Shown here in pieces: positions 31,078 through 41,768 of a stretch of 64,000 bases of DNA (positions are counted from its first letter, which is position 1; each line of letters begins with the position of its first letter). Source of the DNA: DASUKM01 sp036278735 (GTDB lineage: Bacteria; Acidobacteriota; Vicinamibacteria; Vicinamibacterales; 2-12-FULL-66-21); contig DASUKM010000030.1 in assembly GCA_036278735.1 (NCBI GenBank), positions 1 to 64,000 on the forward strand, in the 5' to 3' direction. The notes beneath the pieces are model-generated. The model ran no database searches and was not told the origin of the DNA. It worked only from the letters and a program-made list of their open reading frames with translations. A program made the translations under genes and the position numbers.

Positions 31078-31157
31078 AACGGGCCGCCTTCGCGCCGGAG
31101 GCGCTTCGGCGCGCGAGGGCGCGTGCAGGGGGGTCCGGCGGGGCGAAGCCCCCCGGA
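31078..31157 (+). repeat. GGGGCGAAGCCCC hairpin element directly before clpA
   Basis: CGAGGGCGCGTGCAGGGGGG then TCCGGCGGGGCGAAGCCCC and CCGG. The stem-loop ends about 5 nt before the clpA ATG (AAAGTA between), so in mRNA it would cover the ribosome-binding region. The same module is at about 2028-2068, 25010-25043 and 25140-25181. Upstream, GCGCCGGAGGCGC is a further short palindrome. Confidence 0.75.
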
Positions 31158-31162
31158 AAGTA

Positions 31163-33493
<2,331 letters not shown>

Positions 33494-33514
33494 TCACGGA
33501 GTCCACACACGGCC

Positions 33515-34111
33515 ATGTCTGCTGACGAACACGACATCCCAGTCAAGGTCGTCGACCGGCGATGGTGGGCGCAGCCCGAGGGCACCCGGGCGGCGGAGGG
33601 ACCCACATCGCTGAAGCCGACCTATCTCGAGGAGCTGGAACAGCAGCTCGCCGAGAAGGATCGACAGATCCAGGAGTACTTGTCGAAGTACCGGCAGGCC
33701 TCGAGCGAGTTCGAGGAGGCGCGCGCGCGCATGCGCAAGGAGATCGCGCGCGATGCCGAGCGTGCCCGCCGCGAGATCCTCGTGGGGTTTCTCGAGGTCG
33801 TCGACAACCTCGAGCGCGCCATCGAGGCGGCACGCCAGCCCGGCGTGTCGCCGGACGTGGTGCTGCAGGGGATCGATCTGGTGCGGCAGCAGTTTCTGTC
33901 CAGGCTGCAGGGGCTCGGGGTCGAACGCATCACGTCCGAACGCGTCCCCTTCGACCCGCAACTGCACGAAGCGGTCAGCGCCGTCCCGGTGCAGGACGCG
34001 GCGCTCGACGGCACGATTGTGGGAGTCGTCCGGCAGGGCTACCGGATCGGCGACGACGTGCTGCGCCCCGCGCTGGTGGCGGTGGCCAAGGCAGGAGAGA
34101 TCGCCCGCTAA
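33515..34111 (+). CDS. grpE: Nucleotide exchange factor GrpE
   Basis: A 198-residue GrpE. A long coiled coil (about 38-95: YLEELEQQLAEKDRQIQEYL) is followed by GFLEVVDNLERAIEA and the C-terminal beta-wing domain with PFDPQLHEAVSAVP and GTIVGVVRQGYRIGDDVLRPA. It releases ADP from DnaK. It sits 21 nt after clpA, without dnaK or dnaJ nearby, so the proteostasis genes are grouped in an unusual set. The start has only a weak CGGAG site upstream. Confidence 0.93.
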   Translation: MSADEHDIPVKVVDRRWWAQPEGTRAAEGPTSLKPTYLEELEQQLAEKDRQIQEYLSKYRQASSEFEEARARMRKEIARDAERARREILVGFLEVVDNLERAIEAARQPGVSPDVVLQGIDLVRQQFLSRLQGLGVERITSERVPFDPQLHEAVSAVPVQDAALDGTIVGVVRQGYRIGDDVLRPALVAVAKAGEIAR

Positions 34112-34119
34112 GCGTCCTC

Positions 34120-35406
34120 GTGCGGATCGTCATCGCGACGTTTGGATCGCTCGGCGACATCCATCCGATGATGGCGCTCGGGCTCGAGCTGCAGAGCCGC
34201 GGCCACGCCGTCGCGATCGTCACCTCCGAATTCTACCGACAGAAGATCGCCGCCGCCGGCCTCGGGTTCCACCCCGCTCGCCCCGATCTGCGCCCCGACG
34301 ACAAGGCTCTCGTGCGCGCGTCGATGGACGAGCGGCGCGGCCCCGAGACCATCGTCCGCTACATGATGGGCGAGCTGCGTGGCATGTACGCCGATTTCGA
34401 GCGCGCGGCCTGCGCGGACGGCGGCGCCGACCTGCTGATCACGAGCGACCTCGCGTACGCCGGCCCGATCCTGGCCGAGAAGATCGGACTCCGGTGGTGC
34501 TCGCAGGTGCTCTCGCCGATCGGCTTCTTCTCGGCATACGACCCGACCGTACTGCCCCCCGTGCCGTGGCTCTCGAAGCTGAGCGCGCTCGGGCCCTCTG
34601 TGTACGGGGCGATCCTCGGACTGATCAAGTCGCAGGCGCTGAAGGCCGCGACGCCCATCAACGAGTTCAGACGCGAACTCGGACTGGCGCCGGTGAAGGA
34701 CCCGTTCTTCACCGACAAGAATTCCCCCGAACTCGTGCTCGCGATGTTTTCGCCGCTCATCGCGCACCGGCAGCCTGACTGGCCGGCCCGGACCCTCATC
34801 ACGGGATACGCCTGGTACGACCGGCACCGGACGGACGAGGGATCGCGGCCGGACGAGCCGGCGCCCGCGCTCTCGGCGCTGCGCGCGTTTCTCGATGCCG
34901 GGGACGCGCCGATCGTGTTCACGCTGGGGTCCGTCGCGGTGTTCGACCCGGGCGCGTTCTATCGCGAGAGCGTACGGACCGCCCAGAGGCTCGGCCGCCG
35001 GGCGGTGCTCCTCGTCGGCCCCGATCCGGACGATCCGCCGCCGCCGTCGCGGGATATCGGCGTGTTCGACTACGCCCCCTTCTCGCAACTGTTTCCCCGC
35101 GCCGCGGCGATCGTGCACCAGGGGGGGTCGGGCACGACGGCGCAGGCGATGCGCGCGGGACGCCCGATGCTGATCGTGCCGTACAGCCACGACCAGCCGG
35201 ACAACGCACTCCGCGTGAAGCGCCTCGGGATTTCGGACACCATTCGCCGCGGGCGGTATCGTGCCGAGCGCGCCGCCCCCGCGCTCGAACGATTGCTGAC
35301 CGATCCCGCGGTCGCCGCGCGCGCGGCCGCAATCGGGCACGAGGTGAGCCGCGAGGACGGCGCCCGCGTCGCGGCGGACGCGATCGACGCCGGCTTTCGG
35401 CTTTAG
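34120..35406 (+). CDS. GT1/UGT-like glycosyltransferase
   Basis: A 428-residue GT-B glycosyltransferase of the sterol/macrolide UGT type. The N-terminus VIATFGSLGDIHPMMALGLEL carries the GSxGDxxP motif of the 3-beta-glucosyltransferase group. The C-terminal donor site is VHQGGSGTTAQAMRAGRPMLIVPYSHDQPDNA. GTG at 34120 begins the homology, 8 nt after grpE. The last codons and TAG stop are made from GGCTTTC-GGCTTTA heptamers, giving a GFRL end. Probable acceptors are lipids or secondary metabolites. Confidence 0.88.
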   Translation: MRIVIATFGSLGDIHPMMALGLELQSRGHAVAIVTSEFYRQKIAAAGLGFHPARPDLRPDDKALVRASMDERRGPETIVRYMMGELRGMYADFERAACADGGADLLITSDLAYAGPILAEKIGLRWCSQVLSPIGFFSAYDPTVLPPVPWLSKLSALGPSVYGAILGLIKSQALKAATPINEFRRELGLAPVKDPFFTDKNSPELVLAMFSPLIAHRQPDWPARTLITGYAWYDRHRTDEGSRPDEPAPALSALRAFLDAGDAPIVFTLGSVAVFDPGAFYRESVRTAQRLGRRAVLLVGPDPDDPPPPSRDIGVFDYAPFSQLFPRAAAIVHQGGSGTTAQAMRAGRPMLIVPYSHDQPDNALRVKRLGISDTIRRGRYRAERAAPALERLLTDPAVAARAAAIGHEVSREDGARVAADAIDAGFRL

Positions 35407-35419
35407 GCTTTGGGCTTTG
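35392..35419. repeat. GGCTTTN heptamer array supplying a stop codon
   Basis: Four units: GGCTTTC, GGCTTTA, GGCTTTG, GGCTTTG. The TAG stop of the glycosyltransferase gene (35404-35406) is formed across the second and third units. The same family is at 39104-39131, 45638-45679 and 57506-57540. Confidence 0.85.
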
Positions 35420-35425
35420 GGACGG

Positions 35426-35503
35426 CCCTCCGCCCTCCGTCCTCCGCCCTCCGTCCTCCGTCCTCCGCCCTCCGTCCTCCGTCCTCCGTCGTCCGCCCTC
35501 CGC
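35426..35503. repeat. CCCTCCG/TCCTCCG heptamer array
   Basis: Eleven 7-bp units of CCCTCCG, TCCTCCG and one TCGTCCG in a row. Read on the other strand these are CGGAGGG and CGGAGGA, the same class as the array at 1-180. It fills the space between the GGCTTT array and the -10 box of the next gene. Confidence 0.88.
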
Positions 35504-35505
35504 TC

Positions 35506-35511
35506 TACAAT
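35506..35511 (+). promoter_or_regulatory. TACAAT box, 6 nt before ATG (leaderless)
   Basis: TACAAT is a good -10 hexamer and ends exactly 6 nt before the ATG at 35518, directly after the heptamer array. It decides that start over the ATG at 35512, which would touch the box. Confidence 0.6.
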
Positions 35512-35517
35512 ATGCGC

Positions 35518-37680
35518 ATGCGAAACGCACGACTCCTGTCCGCGTCCATCCTGGCCGGCGCGCTGGCCTCGGCCACGGCGTTCACCCAGGCACCCTCGCA
35601 TCTGGCGTATCCCCCCGCGCGCCGGGGGAACGTCGTCGACAACTACGCCGGCACGAAGGTCGCCGCGCCGTATCGCTGGATGGAGGACCTCGACTCCCGC
35701 GAGGTGGCCGACTGGGTCGCGGCCGAGAACAGGCTGACGTTCGGCTATCTGTCGCGGCTGCCGCTGCGCGACGTGCTGAAGAAGCGCATCACCGAGCTGA
35801 GCGACTACAAGAAGACCGGCATTCCCGACATCGAAGCGGGACGCCTGTTCTATCGCATGAACCGCGGGCTGCAGAAGCAGTCGCCGGTCTACGTGCGCGC
35901 CCGCCTCGAGAGCGCCCCCACGCTCGTGATCGACCCGAACGTCATTTCGCCCAACGGCGACATCGCGCTCGCGTCGACGGCCGCCTCGCCCGATGCGAAG
36001 CTGCTCGCGTACACGTTGTCCGAGGGAGGCTCCGACTGGCGGACGATTCACGTCCGCGAAGTCGGTTCCGGGCGCGACCTGCCGGACGTCGTCAAGTGGA
36101 TGAAGTTCTCGGGACTCTCGTGGACGAACGACAGTCGCGGGTTCTTCTATTCGCGGTACCCCGAGCCGCCGAAGGGCAAGGCGCTCGAAGCCGCGCTCAG
36201 CGGACAGGCGCTCTATTACCATCGCATCGGCACGCCCCAGACGCAGGACCGCCTGATCTACGCCCGCAAGGATCTGCCCACCTGGTTCATTGGCGGCAGC
36301 GTGACCGAAGACGGGCGCTACCTGCTCGTCACGCTCTCGCGGGGCTCCGAGAACCGGAACCGCCTGTACGTCGCGGACCTGATCGACCCGCGGCACCCGC
36401 GGATCGACGCCTCCGTCGAGCCTCTCATCGAAGCGGACAATGCCGAGTACGCGCCGTTGGGCAATCAGGGCTCGACGATCTTCCTGCGGACGGACCTGAA
36501 CGCGCCGAACCGGAAGGTGATCGCGATCGACATGAACCATCCCCAGGCCGCCGCGTGGAAGACGATCGTGCCCGAAGCGAAGAACGCGCTCGAATCCGCC
36601 GGCATATTCGGCGGACACATCGTGGCCGACTACCTCGTGGACGTGCAGAGCCGCGTGCGCGTATTCGGGCTCGACGGCACGCCGCAGGGAGAAATCGCGC
36701 TGCCGTCCGCCGGTGCGCTCGCGGGCCTCGGCGGCCGCCAGGACTCACCCCTCATGTTCTACGGCTTCACGTCGCCCTTGTATCCGTCGACCGTGTTCGC
36801 GTACGACCTGACCACTCGCAAGAGCACGCCGTTCGAGGCGCCGAAGCCGCCGGTGGACGTCAGCCGGTACGAGACGAAGCAGCTCTTCGCGACATCGAAG
36901 GACGGCACGCGCGTCCCCTTCTTCATCACGGCGCGCAGGGATCTGAAGCGGGACGGCAGCAATCCCACGATGGTCTACGGCTACGGCGGCTTTTCCATCG
37001 TGACGATGCCGACCTATCGGGCCGACGTTCCCGCCTGGCTCGAACGCGGCGGCGTATGGGTCACGGCCAACATGCGCGGCGGCGCGGAGTACGGGGAAGC
37101 GTGGCACCGCGCGGGCATGCTCGAGAAGAAGCAGAACGTCTTCGACGACTTCGTGGCCGTGGCGGAGTACCTCGTGAAGGAGAAGTACACGTCCCCCGCA
37201 AAGCTCGGCATCATGGGTGGGTCGAACGGCGGTCTGCTGATCGGCGCCGTGGAGGAACAGCGGCCCGACCTGTACGCGGTGGCGCTCCCGGCCGTCGGCG
37301 TCATGGACATGCTGCGGTACGACAAGTTCACCGGCGGCCGCGCGTGGGTGCCGGAGTACGGGTCGTCATCGAATCCCGAACAGTTCAAGTTCCTGATCGC
37401 GTACTCGCCGGTCCAGAACGTGAAAAGGGGAGTCTGCTATCCGGCGACGCTCGCCACCACCGCCGACCACGACGACCGCGTCGTCCCGAGCCACTCGTTC
37501 AAGTTCATCGCCGCGATGCAGGCGGCGCAGGGATGCGACAAGCCGGTCCTGATCCGCGTCGAGACCGAGGGATCGCACGGGTACCGTCCGCTCGACAAGC
37601 GGATTGCCGAACAAGCGGATGAATGGGCGTTCGCGGCCGCGCAGATGCACCTGACGGCGGGCGCCGCCGCATCGCGATAG
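35518..37680 (+). CDS. Secreted prolyl oligopeptidase (S9A family)
   Basis: A 720-residue serine peptidase. A signal peptide (RLLSASILAGALASATAF) precedes the N-terminal segment with YRWMEDLDS, a seven-bladed propeller (about 80-440), and the alpha/beta hydrolase domain. The triad is Ser569 in GGSNGG, Asp in ADHDDRVVP (about 652) and His687 in EGSHGY. S9A enzymes cut short peptides after proline. ATG 35518 is chosen from the promoter spacing. Export of POP is common in Gram-negative bacteria of this kind. Confidence 0.92.
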   Translation: MRNARLLSASILAGALASATAFTQAPSHLAYPPARRGNVVDNYAGTKVAAPYRWMEDLDSREVADWVAAENRLTFGYLSRLPLRDVLKKRITELSDYKKTGIPDIEAGRLFYRMNRGLQKQSPVYVRARLESAPTLVIDPNVISPNGDIALASTAASPDAKLLAYTLSEGGSDWRTIHVREVGSGRDLPDVVKWMKFSGLSWTNDSRGFFYSRYPEPPKGKALEAALSGQALYYHRIGTPQTQDRLIYARKDLPTWFIGGSVTEDGRYLLVTLSRGSENRNRLYVADLIDPRHPRIDASVEPLIEADNAEYAPLGNQGSTIFLRTDLNAPNRKVIAIDMNHPQAAAWKTIVPEAKNALESAGIFGGHIVADYLVDVQSRVRVFGLDGTPQGEIALPSAGALAGLGGRQDSPLMFYGFTSPLYPSTVFAYDLTTRKSTPFEAPKPPVDVSRYETKQLFATSKDGTRVPFFITARRDLKRDGSNPTMVYGYGGFSIVTMPTYRADVPAWLERGGVWVTANMRGGAEYGEAWHRAGMLEKKQNVFDDFVAVAEYLVKEKYTSPAKLGIMGGSNGGLLIGAVEEQRPDLYAVALPAVGVMDMLRYDKFTGGRAWVPEYGSSSNPEQFKFLIAYSPVQNVKRGVCYPATLATTADHDDRVVPSHSFKFIAAMQAAQGCDKPVLIRVETEGSHGYRPLDKRIAEQADEWAFAAAQMHLTAGAAASR

Positions 37681-37683
37681 CGG

Positions 37684-37902
37684 CTAGCGGTGGCGGCGCG
37701 CAATGCCACGGAGCGCCGCCGCTTTGCCCGCGTGCGACGTGGCCGTCGCGTGGCTCGGCCGCTTCGACGACTTCCGCGGCTGCTCACCGGTTGCGCCCCC
37801 CACCGGGTGCGCCGCCGGCTGGGATCGGAACAGACCGCGGCTGTTGTCCTCCTTCTTCCCGAGAGACTTCAGCCCGGCTTTGTTGGAGAGTTGCTTGGCC
37901 AT
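37684..37902 (-). CDS. Small basic hypothetical protein (72 aa)
   Basis: An ORF of 72 codons rich in Lys, Arg, Ser and Ala: it starts MAKQLSNKAGLKSLGKKED and ends in ALRGIARRHR. Third codon positions are strongly G or C, as in real genes here, and it fills the 270-bp gap between convergent and divergent neighbours. There is no clear ribosome site. I do not recognise it. Nucleic-acid binding is possible from its charge. It may also be chance. Confidence 0.45.
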   Translation of the reverse strand: MAKQLSNKAGLKSLGKKEDNSRGLFRSQPAAHPVGGATGEQPRKSSKRPSHATATSHAGKAAALRGIARRHR

Positions 37903-37941
37903 GCTGATTTCGGGAGCAAGCGGGATGCCGGCGTGCAGTGC

Positions 37942-37947
37942 TACAAT
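37942..37947 (+). promoter_or_regulatory. TACAAT box, 6 nt before ATG (leaderless)
   Basis: TACAAT ends 6 nt before the ATG at 37954. No Shine-Dalgarno fits in the interval (CCCTTC). Confidence 0.6.
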
Positions 37948-37953
37948 CCCTTC

Positions 37954-38175
37954 ATGCCGTTGTACGAGTTCGAGTGCGGCCAGTGCGGGCGCGAGTTCGA
38001 GGCGTTCGTGACGACCGAGCGGCAGCCGGCCTGCCCGGCGTGCCACGGCACGGATCTGCGCAAGCACCTGTCGAGCCCGGGCATGGTCGGCGTCGCCGGT
38101 CCCAGGGAAACCGAAGCCATTCCCGCCTGTCGCGCGCAGGGCGGCTCCTGCGCCTGTACCCACTCCGACAATTGA
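37954..38175 (+). CDS. FmdB-family zinc-ribbon protein
   Basis: A 73-residue protein of the putative regulatory FmdB family. It begins MPLYEFECGQCGREFEAFV and continues ACPACHGTDL, four cysteines that would bind one zinc, followed by a flexible tail with two more cysteines (SCACTH). Function of the family is not settled; regulatory or RNA-related roles have been suggested. The start is fixed by homology and by the TACAAT spacing. Confidence 0.85.
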   Translation: MPLYEFECGQCGREFEAFVTTERQPACPACHGTDLRKHLSSPGMVGVAGPRETEAIPACRAQGGSCACTHSDN

Positions 38176-38194
38176 GCGCCTGATCGTCATTCTC

Positions 38195-38224
38195 GCCCGT
38201 CGTCATTCCGGGAATGACGCGGGC
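38195..38224. terminator. Strong palindrome between FmdB gene and sulfurtransferase
   Basis: GCCCG-T-CGTCATTCC-G-GGAATGACG-CGGGC folds into a 14-bp stem with one bulged base. The core CGTCATTCC/GGAATGACG is perfect. It lies 20 nt after the FmdB stop and 14 nt before the sulfurtransferase ATG. It may end the first transcript or be an operator for the second. Confidence 0.55.
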
Positions 38225-38237
38225 AGGAGGACGAAGC

Positions 38238-39104
38238 ATGGCAACTGCAATCGACCAGCGCGGCTACGCGCACCCTGAGGTCCTGGTCTCGACCGACTGG
38301 GTCGAACAGCACCTGAACGACCCCGCCGTCCGTCTCGTGGAATCCAACGAAGACACGCTGCTGTACGCGTCCGGTCATCTGCCCGGCGCCGTCCACGTCG
38401 ACTGGACCTCGGATCTGAACGATCAGATCCGGCGCGATTACGTCACGCGCGAAGGATTCGAGCAGCTCATGTCGCGCATCGGCGTCACGCCGGATACGAC
38501 CGTCGTGTTCTATGGCGACAAGAACAACTGGTGGGCCTGCTATGCCTTCTGGGTGTTCCAGCTCTTCGGCCACACGAAGGCCAAGGTGATGGACGGTGGG
38601 CGCGTGAAGTGGCAGAAGGAGAATCGACCGCTCACGCGTGAAGTCCCCTCGTACCCGAAGACGGAGTACAAAGCGAAGACTCGCACCGACGCGCCGATCC
38701 GCGCCTTCCGCGACGAGGTGCTCGCGCACATGAAGCAGCAGGGACAGCTCGTCGACGTGCGCAGTCCGGAAGAGTACAGCGGCACGCGCATGCACATGCC
38801 GGATTATCCGAACGAAGGGGCGCTGCGCGGCGGTCACATCCCTGGGGCGAAGAGCGTCCCGTGGTCGCGCGCGGTCAATCCTGACGACGGAACGTTCAAG
38901 AACGCGTCGGATTTGAAGAAGCTGTATTGCGACGAGCAGCAGCTCTCGCCCGGCAAAGAGACCATCGCCTACTGCCGGATCGGCGAGCGCAGCAGCCACA
39001 CCTGGTTCGCGCTGAAGTACCTGCTCGGATTCGATCGCGTCCGCAACTACGACGGCAGCTGGACCGAATGGGGCAATCTCGTCGGCGTCCCCATCGAACG
39101 GTAG
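38238..39104 (+). CDS. Thiosulfate/3-mercaptopyruvate sulfurtransferase (tandem rhodanese)
   Basis: A 288-residue protein with two rhodanese domains. The inactive N-terminal one (about 10-140) has ASGHLPGAVHVDW. The C-terminal one (about 160-288) has VDVRSPEEYSG and the active-site cysteine in AYCRIGERSSHTW. The loop CRIGERS matches thiosulfate-type sulfurtransferases. AGGAGG lies 8 nt before the ATG. The SufE gene lies convergently downstream with stops 24 bp apart, and both enzymes carry persulfide sulfur. Confidence 0.92.
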   Translation: MATAIDQRGYAHPEVLVSTDWVEQHLNDPAVRLVESNEDTLLYASGHLPGAVHVDWTSDLNDQIRRDYVTREGFEQLMSRIGVTPDTTVVFYGDKNNWWACYAFWVFQLFGHTKAKVMDGGRVKWQKENRPLTREVPSYPKTEYKAKTRTDAPIRAFRDEVLAHMKQQGQLVDVRSPEEYSGTRMHMPDYPNEGALRGGHIPGAKSVPWSRAVNPDDGTFKNASDLKKLYCDEQQLSPGKETIAYCRIGERSSHTWFALKYLLGFDRVRNYDGSWTEWGNLVGVPIER

Positions 39105-39131
39105 GCTTTGGGCTTTGGGCTTTGGGCTTTA
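39104..39131. repeat. GGCTTTG/GGCTTTA heptamer array between convergent stops
   Basis: Three GGCTTTG units and one GGCTTTA unit fill exactly the space between two convergent genes. The last G of the sulfurtransferase TAG is the first base of the array. On the other strand the final GGCTTTA unit supplies the TAA stop of sufE (39129-39131). Confidence 0.88.
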
Positions 39132-39560
39132 GGAAGCGGCCCTGGCCAGCGCCTGCACGGCCTGCACCATCGACATGAGGCCCATGCCTTTGCCCATCGA
39201 GATGTTCTGACGGAAGATTCGCTCGACGATCTCGGGACCGACCTGCGCGATTTCGGGCGCGGGCAGGCCCGAGAGCGTCCGGTCGAGGATGGCCGCGAGC
39301 GCCTTCGCCGACACGCCCGACGGGTTCTCGACCGCGAAATACAGCGTCAGCGTGCCGTCCGGACGCCGGTGGGCCCAGACATAGGCGTCCGATTCGCATT
39401 GTGGCACCTGATGGTCCGGGGTGAACGGACGACGGGCCACCTCCGGCGGCACTTCCCTGAACTGATCGGCGTAGCTCAGAAGCAGCCCCGTGCGGTCCGC
39501 CGGATCCGAGAACATGTCGAAGGTGTCGAGCACCTCCTGCAATTTTCCCGGTACAGCCAT
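39129..39560 (-). CDS. sufE: SufE-family sulfur acceptor protein
   Basis: A 143-residue SufE. LQEVLDTFDMFSDPADRTGLLL is the N-terminal helix. VPQCESDAYVWAH carries the persulfide cysteine (family pattern V-x-G-C-x-S). The TLSGLPAPEI and GMGLMSMVQAV stretches end the fold. SufE takes sulfur from the cysteine desulfurase SufS for Fe-S assembly. No suf operon is nearby, so this is a stand-alone copy. A perfect TATAAT lies 6 nt before its ATG. Confidence 0.9.
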   Translation of the reverse strand: MAVPGKLQEVLDTFDMFSDPADRTGLLLSYADQFREVPPEVARRPFTPDHQVPQCESDAYVWAHRRPDGTLTLYFAVENPSGVSAKALAAILDRTLSGLPAPEIAQVGPEIVERIFRQNISMGKGMGLMSMVQAVQALARAAS

Positions 39561-39566
39561 CCTTAA

Positions 39567-39574
39567 ATTATAGT
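39567..39574. promoter_or_regulatory. Overlapping divergent -10 boxes (TATAAT minus / TATAGT plus)
   Basis: On the minus strand TATAAT (39567-39572) ends 6 nt before the sufE ATG. On the plus strand TATAGT (39569-39574) ends 8 nt before the M28 peptidase ATG at 39583. The two boxes share four base pairs, so polymerase can hardly use both at once. The gap between start codons is only 22 bp. Confidence 0.6.
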
Positions 39575-39582
39575 GTTGGGCC

Positions 39583-41763
39583 ATGACACGCTCACGCACG
39601 CTCGTTGTTGCGCTCGCCTTCTCGTTCGTCGGCGCCGCTCCGCTCCTGAGCCAGGCGCCCGCGCCGCTCCGGGGGTTCACCTCGAAAGCCGCGGACGCGG
39701 AACTTCGGGCCGAACAGAAGTTCCGCGCGATTCCCAAAGCGGAGAACCTCCGCGAGTACATGGAGACGATCAGCGAGGATCCGCACAATGCCGGCAGCCC
39801 GAACAGCCGGAAGGTCGCCGAGTACATCCTCTCGAAGTTCCAGTCGTGGGGGTTGAACGCGTCGATCGAGCAATTCCAGGCGCTGATGCCTTACCCGACC
39901 GAGCGCGTCGTCGAGCTCGTGGCGCCGGAAAAGTACGAGGCGAAGCTGAAGGAGCCGCCCGTCCCCGAGGACAAGGATTCGGCCGACGCCGGGCAGCTGC
40001 CCACGTTCAACGCGTATTCGGCCGACGGAGACGTCACGGCGGATCTGGTCTACGTCAACTACGGCATCCCTTCGGACTACGATGAACTCGCAAAGCTCGG
40101 CATCGACGTCAAAGGCAAAATCGTCATCGCGCGCTACGGCCAGAGCTGGCGCGGCATCAAACCGAAAGTCGCCTACGAACACGGCGCGGTGGGCTGCATC
40201 ATCTACTCCGATCCGCGCGAAGACGGCTATTTTCCGGGGGACGTCTACCCCGTCGGCGCGTATCGGCCCGAGCAGGGGGTGCAGCGCGGCAGCGTGATGG
40301 ACATGCCCGTGTATCCCGGCGACCCGCTGACGCCCGGACACGCCAACGAGCCAGGGGCTGCCGCGCTGGACCGCAGCGACGCCAAGACGCTGCTGAAGAT
40401 TCCCGTGCTGCCGATCTCCTACGGCGACGCGCTGCCGCTGATGCGCAATCTGAAGGGGCCGGTCGCTCCCGAGCACTGGCGCGGCGCGCTGCCGATCACG
40501 TACCACGTCGGTCCCGGCCCGGCGAAGGTGCACCTGAAGCTGGCGTTCGACTGGCAGGTGCGCCCGCTGTACGACGTCATCGCGAAGATCGACGGCTCCA
40601 CGTATCCGGACCAGTGGGTGATCCACGGGAACCACCACGACGCATGGGTGAACGGGGCGTCGGATCCGACGAGCGGACAGGTCTCGCTGATGGAAGAGGC
40701 CCGGGCGTTCGGCGAGCTGCTGAAGACGGGCTGGCGCCCGAAGCGCACGATCGTGCTCGCGGCCTGGGATGGCGAGGAATGGGGGCTGCTCGGGTCGACC
40801 GAGTGGGCGGAGAAGCACCAGGACGAGCTGATGAAAAAGGCCGCCGTGTACATCAACAGCGACGACACGGGCAAGGGATGGCTCGGCATGTCGGGGTCGC
40901 ACTCGCTGCAGGCCTTCATCAACGACGTGGCGCGCGACATCCAGGACCCCAAGCGCGGCAAGAGCCTGCTCGAGGCGAAGCGGGAGCACGCGATCGAGCA
41001 GGCGAAGACCGATGCCGACAAGAAGAAGGTCAAGGACGAGAAGGACATGCCGATCGGCGCGCTCGGCTCGGGGTCCGACTACACCGCGTTTCTCGACTAC
41101 CTGACCGTGGCCTCGCTGAGCCTGGAGTTCGGCGGCGAGAGCAACGGCGGCATCTACCATTCCGTGTACGATTCGTACTACTGGTTCACGCATTTCTCCG
41201 ACACGGATTTCGCGTACACCACCGCGCTGTCGAAGACGATCGGAACGGCGATGATGCGCCTGGCCGACGCCGACGTGCTGCCGTTCGAGTTCACGGCCAG
41301 CGCGAAAACGTTCCGCGGCTACGTCGACGAGATCGAAAAGCTGCGGAAGGAGACCAAGGGGGCGCCGACGATGAACTTCGCGCCGCTGCGTGCGTCGATC
41401 GACCACCTCGAGAAGGCCGGCGCGGCGTACGACCGCGTGGCCGGCCGCGTCGCCGCCGCGGATCCGAAGGCGCTGACGGGACCGCAGGCCGCGGAACTCA
41501 ACCGGCTGCTCTATACGACCGAACGCGCGTTCCGGTATCAGGCCGGACTGCCGAAGCGCGAATGGTTCAAACACCTCGCCTACGCGCCCGGCCTGTACAC
41601 CGGCTACGGCGTCAAGACGCTCCCCGGCATTCGCGAAGGCATCGAACAGAAGGACTGGGACGATGCCCGCAAGTACATCGGCGTCGATGCCCAGGCGATC
41701 GACACGCTCGCGGCGCAGGTGGACAAGGCCACGGAGGCGCTGCAGGGGCTGGTCGGCCGGTGA
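39583..41763 (+). CDS. Secreted M28-family metallopeptidase (glutamate carboxypeptidase II-like)
   Basis: A 726-residue exported peptidase. A signal peptide ends near PLLSQAP. A protease-associated domain (about 120-290) splits off the peptidase domain, whose zinc ligands are visible: GNHHDAW (about 350), DPTSG, WDGEEWG with the catalytic Glu, and a late YHSVYD histidine. A C-terminal helical domain resembles the transferrin-receptor dimerisation domain (about 580-720). Family members release C-terminal glutamate or other residues from peptides. Confidence 0.9.
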   Translation: MTRSRTLVVALAFSFVGAAPLLSQAPAPLRGFTSKAADAELRAEQKFRAIPKAENLREYMETISEDPHNAGSPNSRKVAEYILSKFQSWGLNASIEQFQALMPYPTERVVELVAPEKYEAKLKEPPVPEDKDSADAGQLPTFNAYSADGDVTADLVYVNYGIPSDYDELAKLGIDVKGKIVIARYGQSWRGIKPKVAYEHGAVGCIIYSDPREDGYFPGDVYPVGAYRPEQGVQRGSVMDMPVYPGDPLTPGHANEPGAAALDRSDAKTLLKIPVLPISYGDALPLMRNLKGPVAPEHWRGALPITYHVGPGPAKVHLKLAFDWQVRPLYDVIAKIDGSTYPDQWVIHGNHHDAWVNGASDPTSGQVSLMEEARAFGELLKTGWRPKRTIVLAAWDGEEWGLLGSTEWAEKHQDELMKKAAVYINSDDTGKGWLGMSGSHSLQAFINDVARDIQDPKRGKSLLEAKREHAIEQAKTDADKKKVKDEKDMPIGALGSGSDYTAFLDYLTVASLSLEFGGESNGGIYHSVYDSYYWFTHFSDTDFAYTTALSKTIGTAMMRLADADVLPFEFTASAKTFRGYVDEIEKLRKETKGAPTMNFAPLRASIDHLEKAGAAYDRVAGRVAAADPKALTGPQAAELNRLLYTTERAFRYQAGLPKREWFKHLAYAPGLYTGYGVKTLPGIREGIEQKDWDDARKYIGVDAQAIDTLAAQVDKATEALQGLVGR

Positions 41764-41768
41764 CGGTT

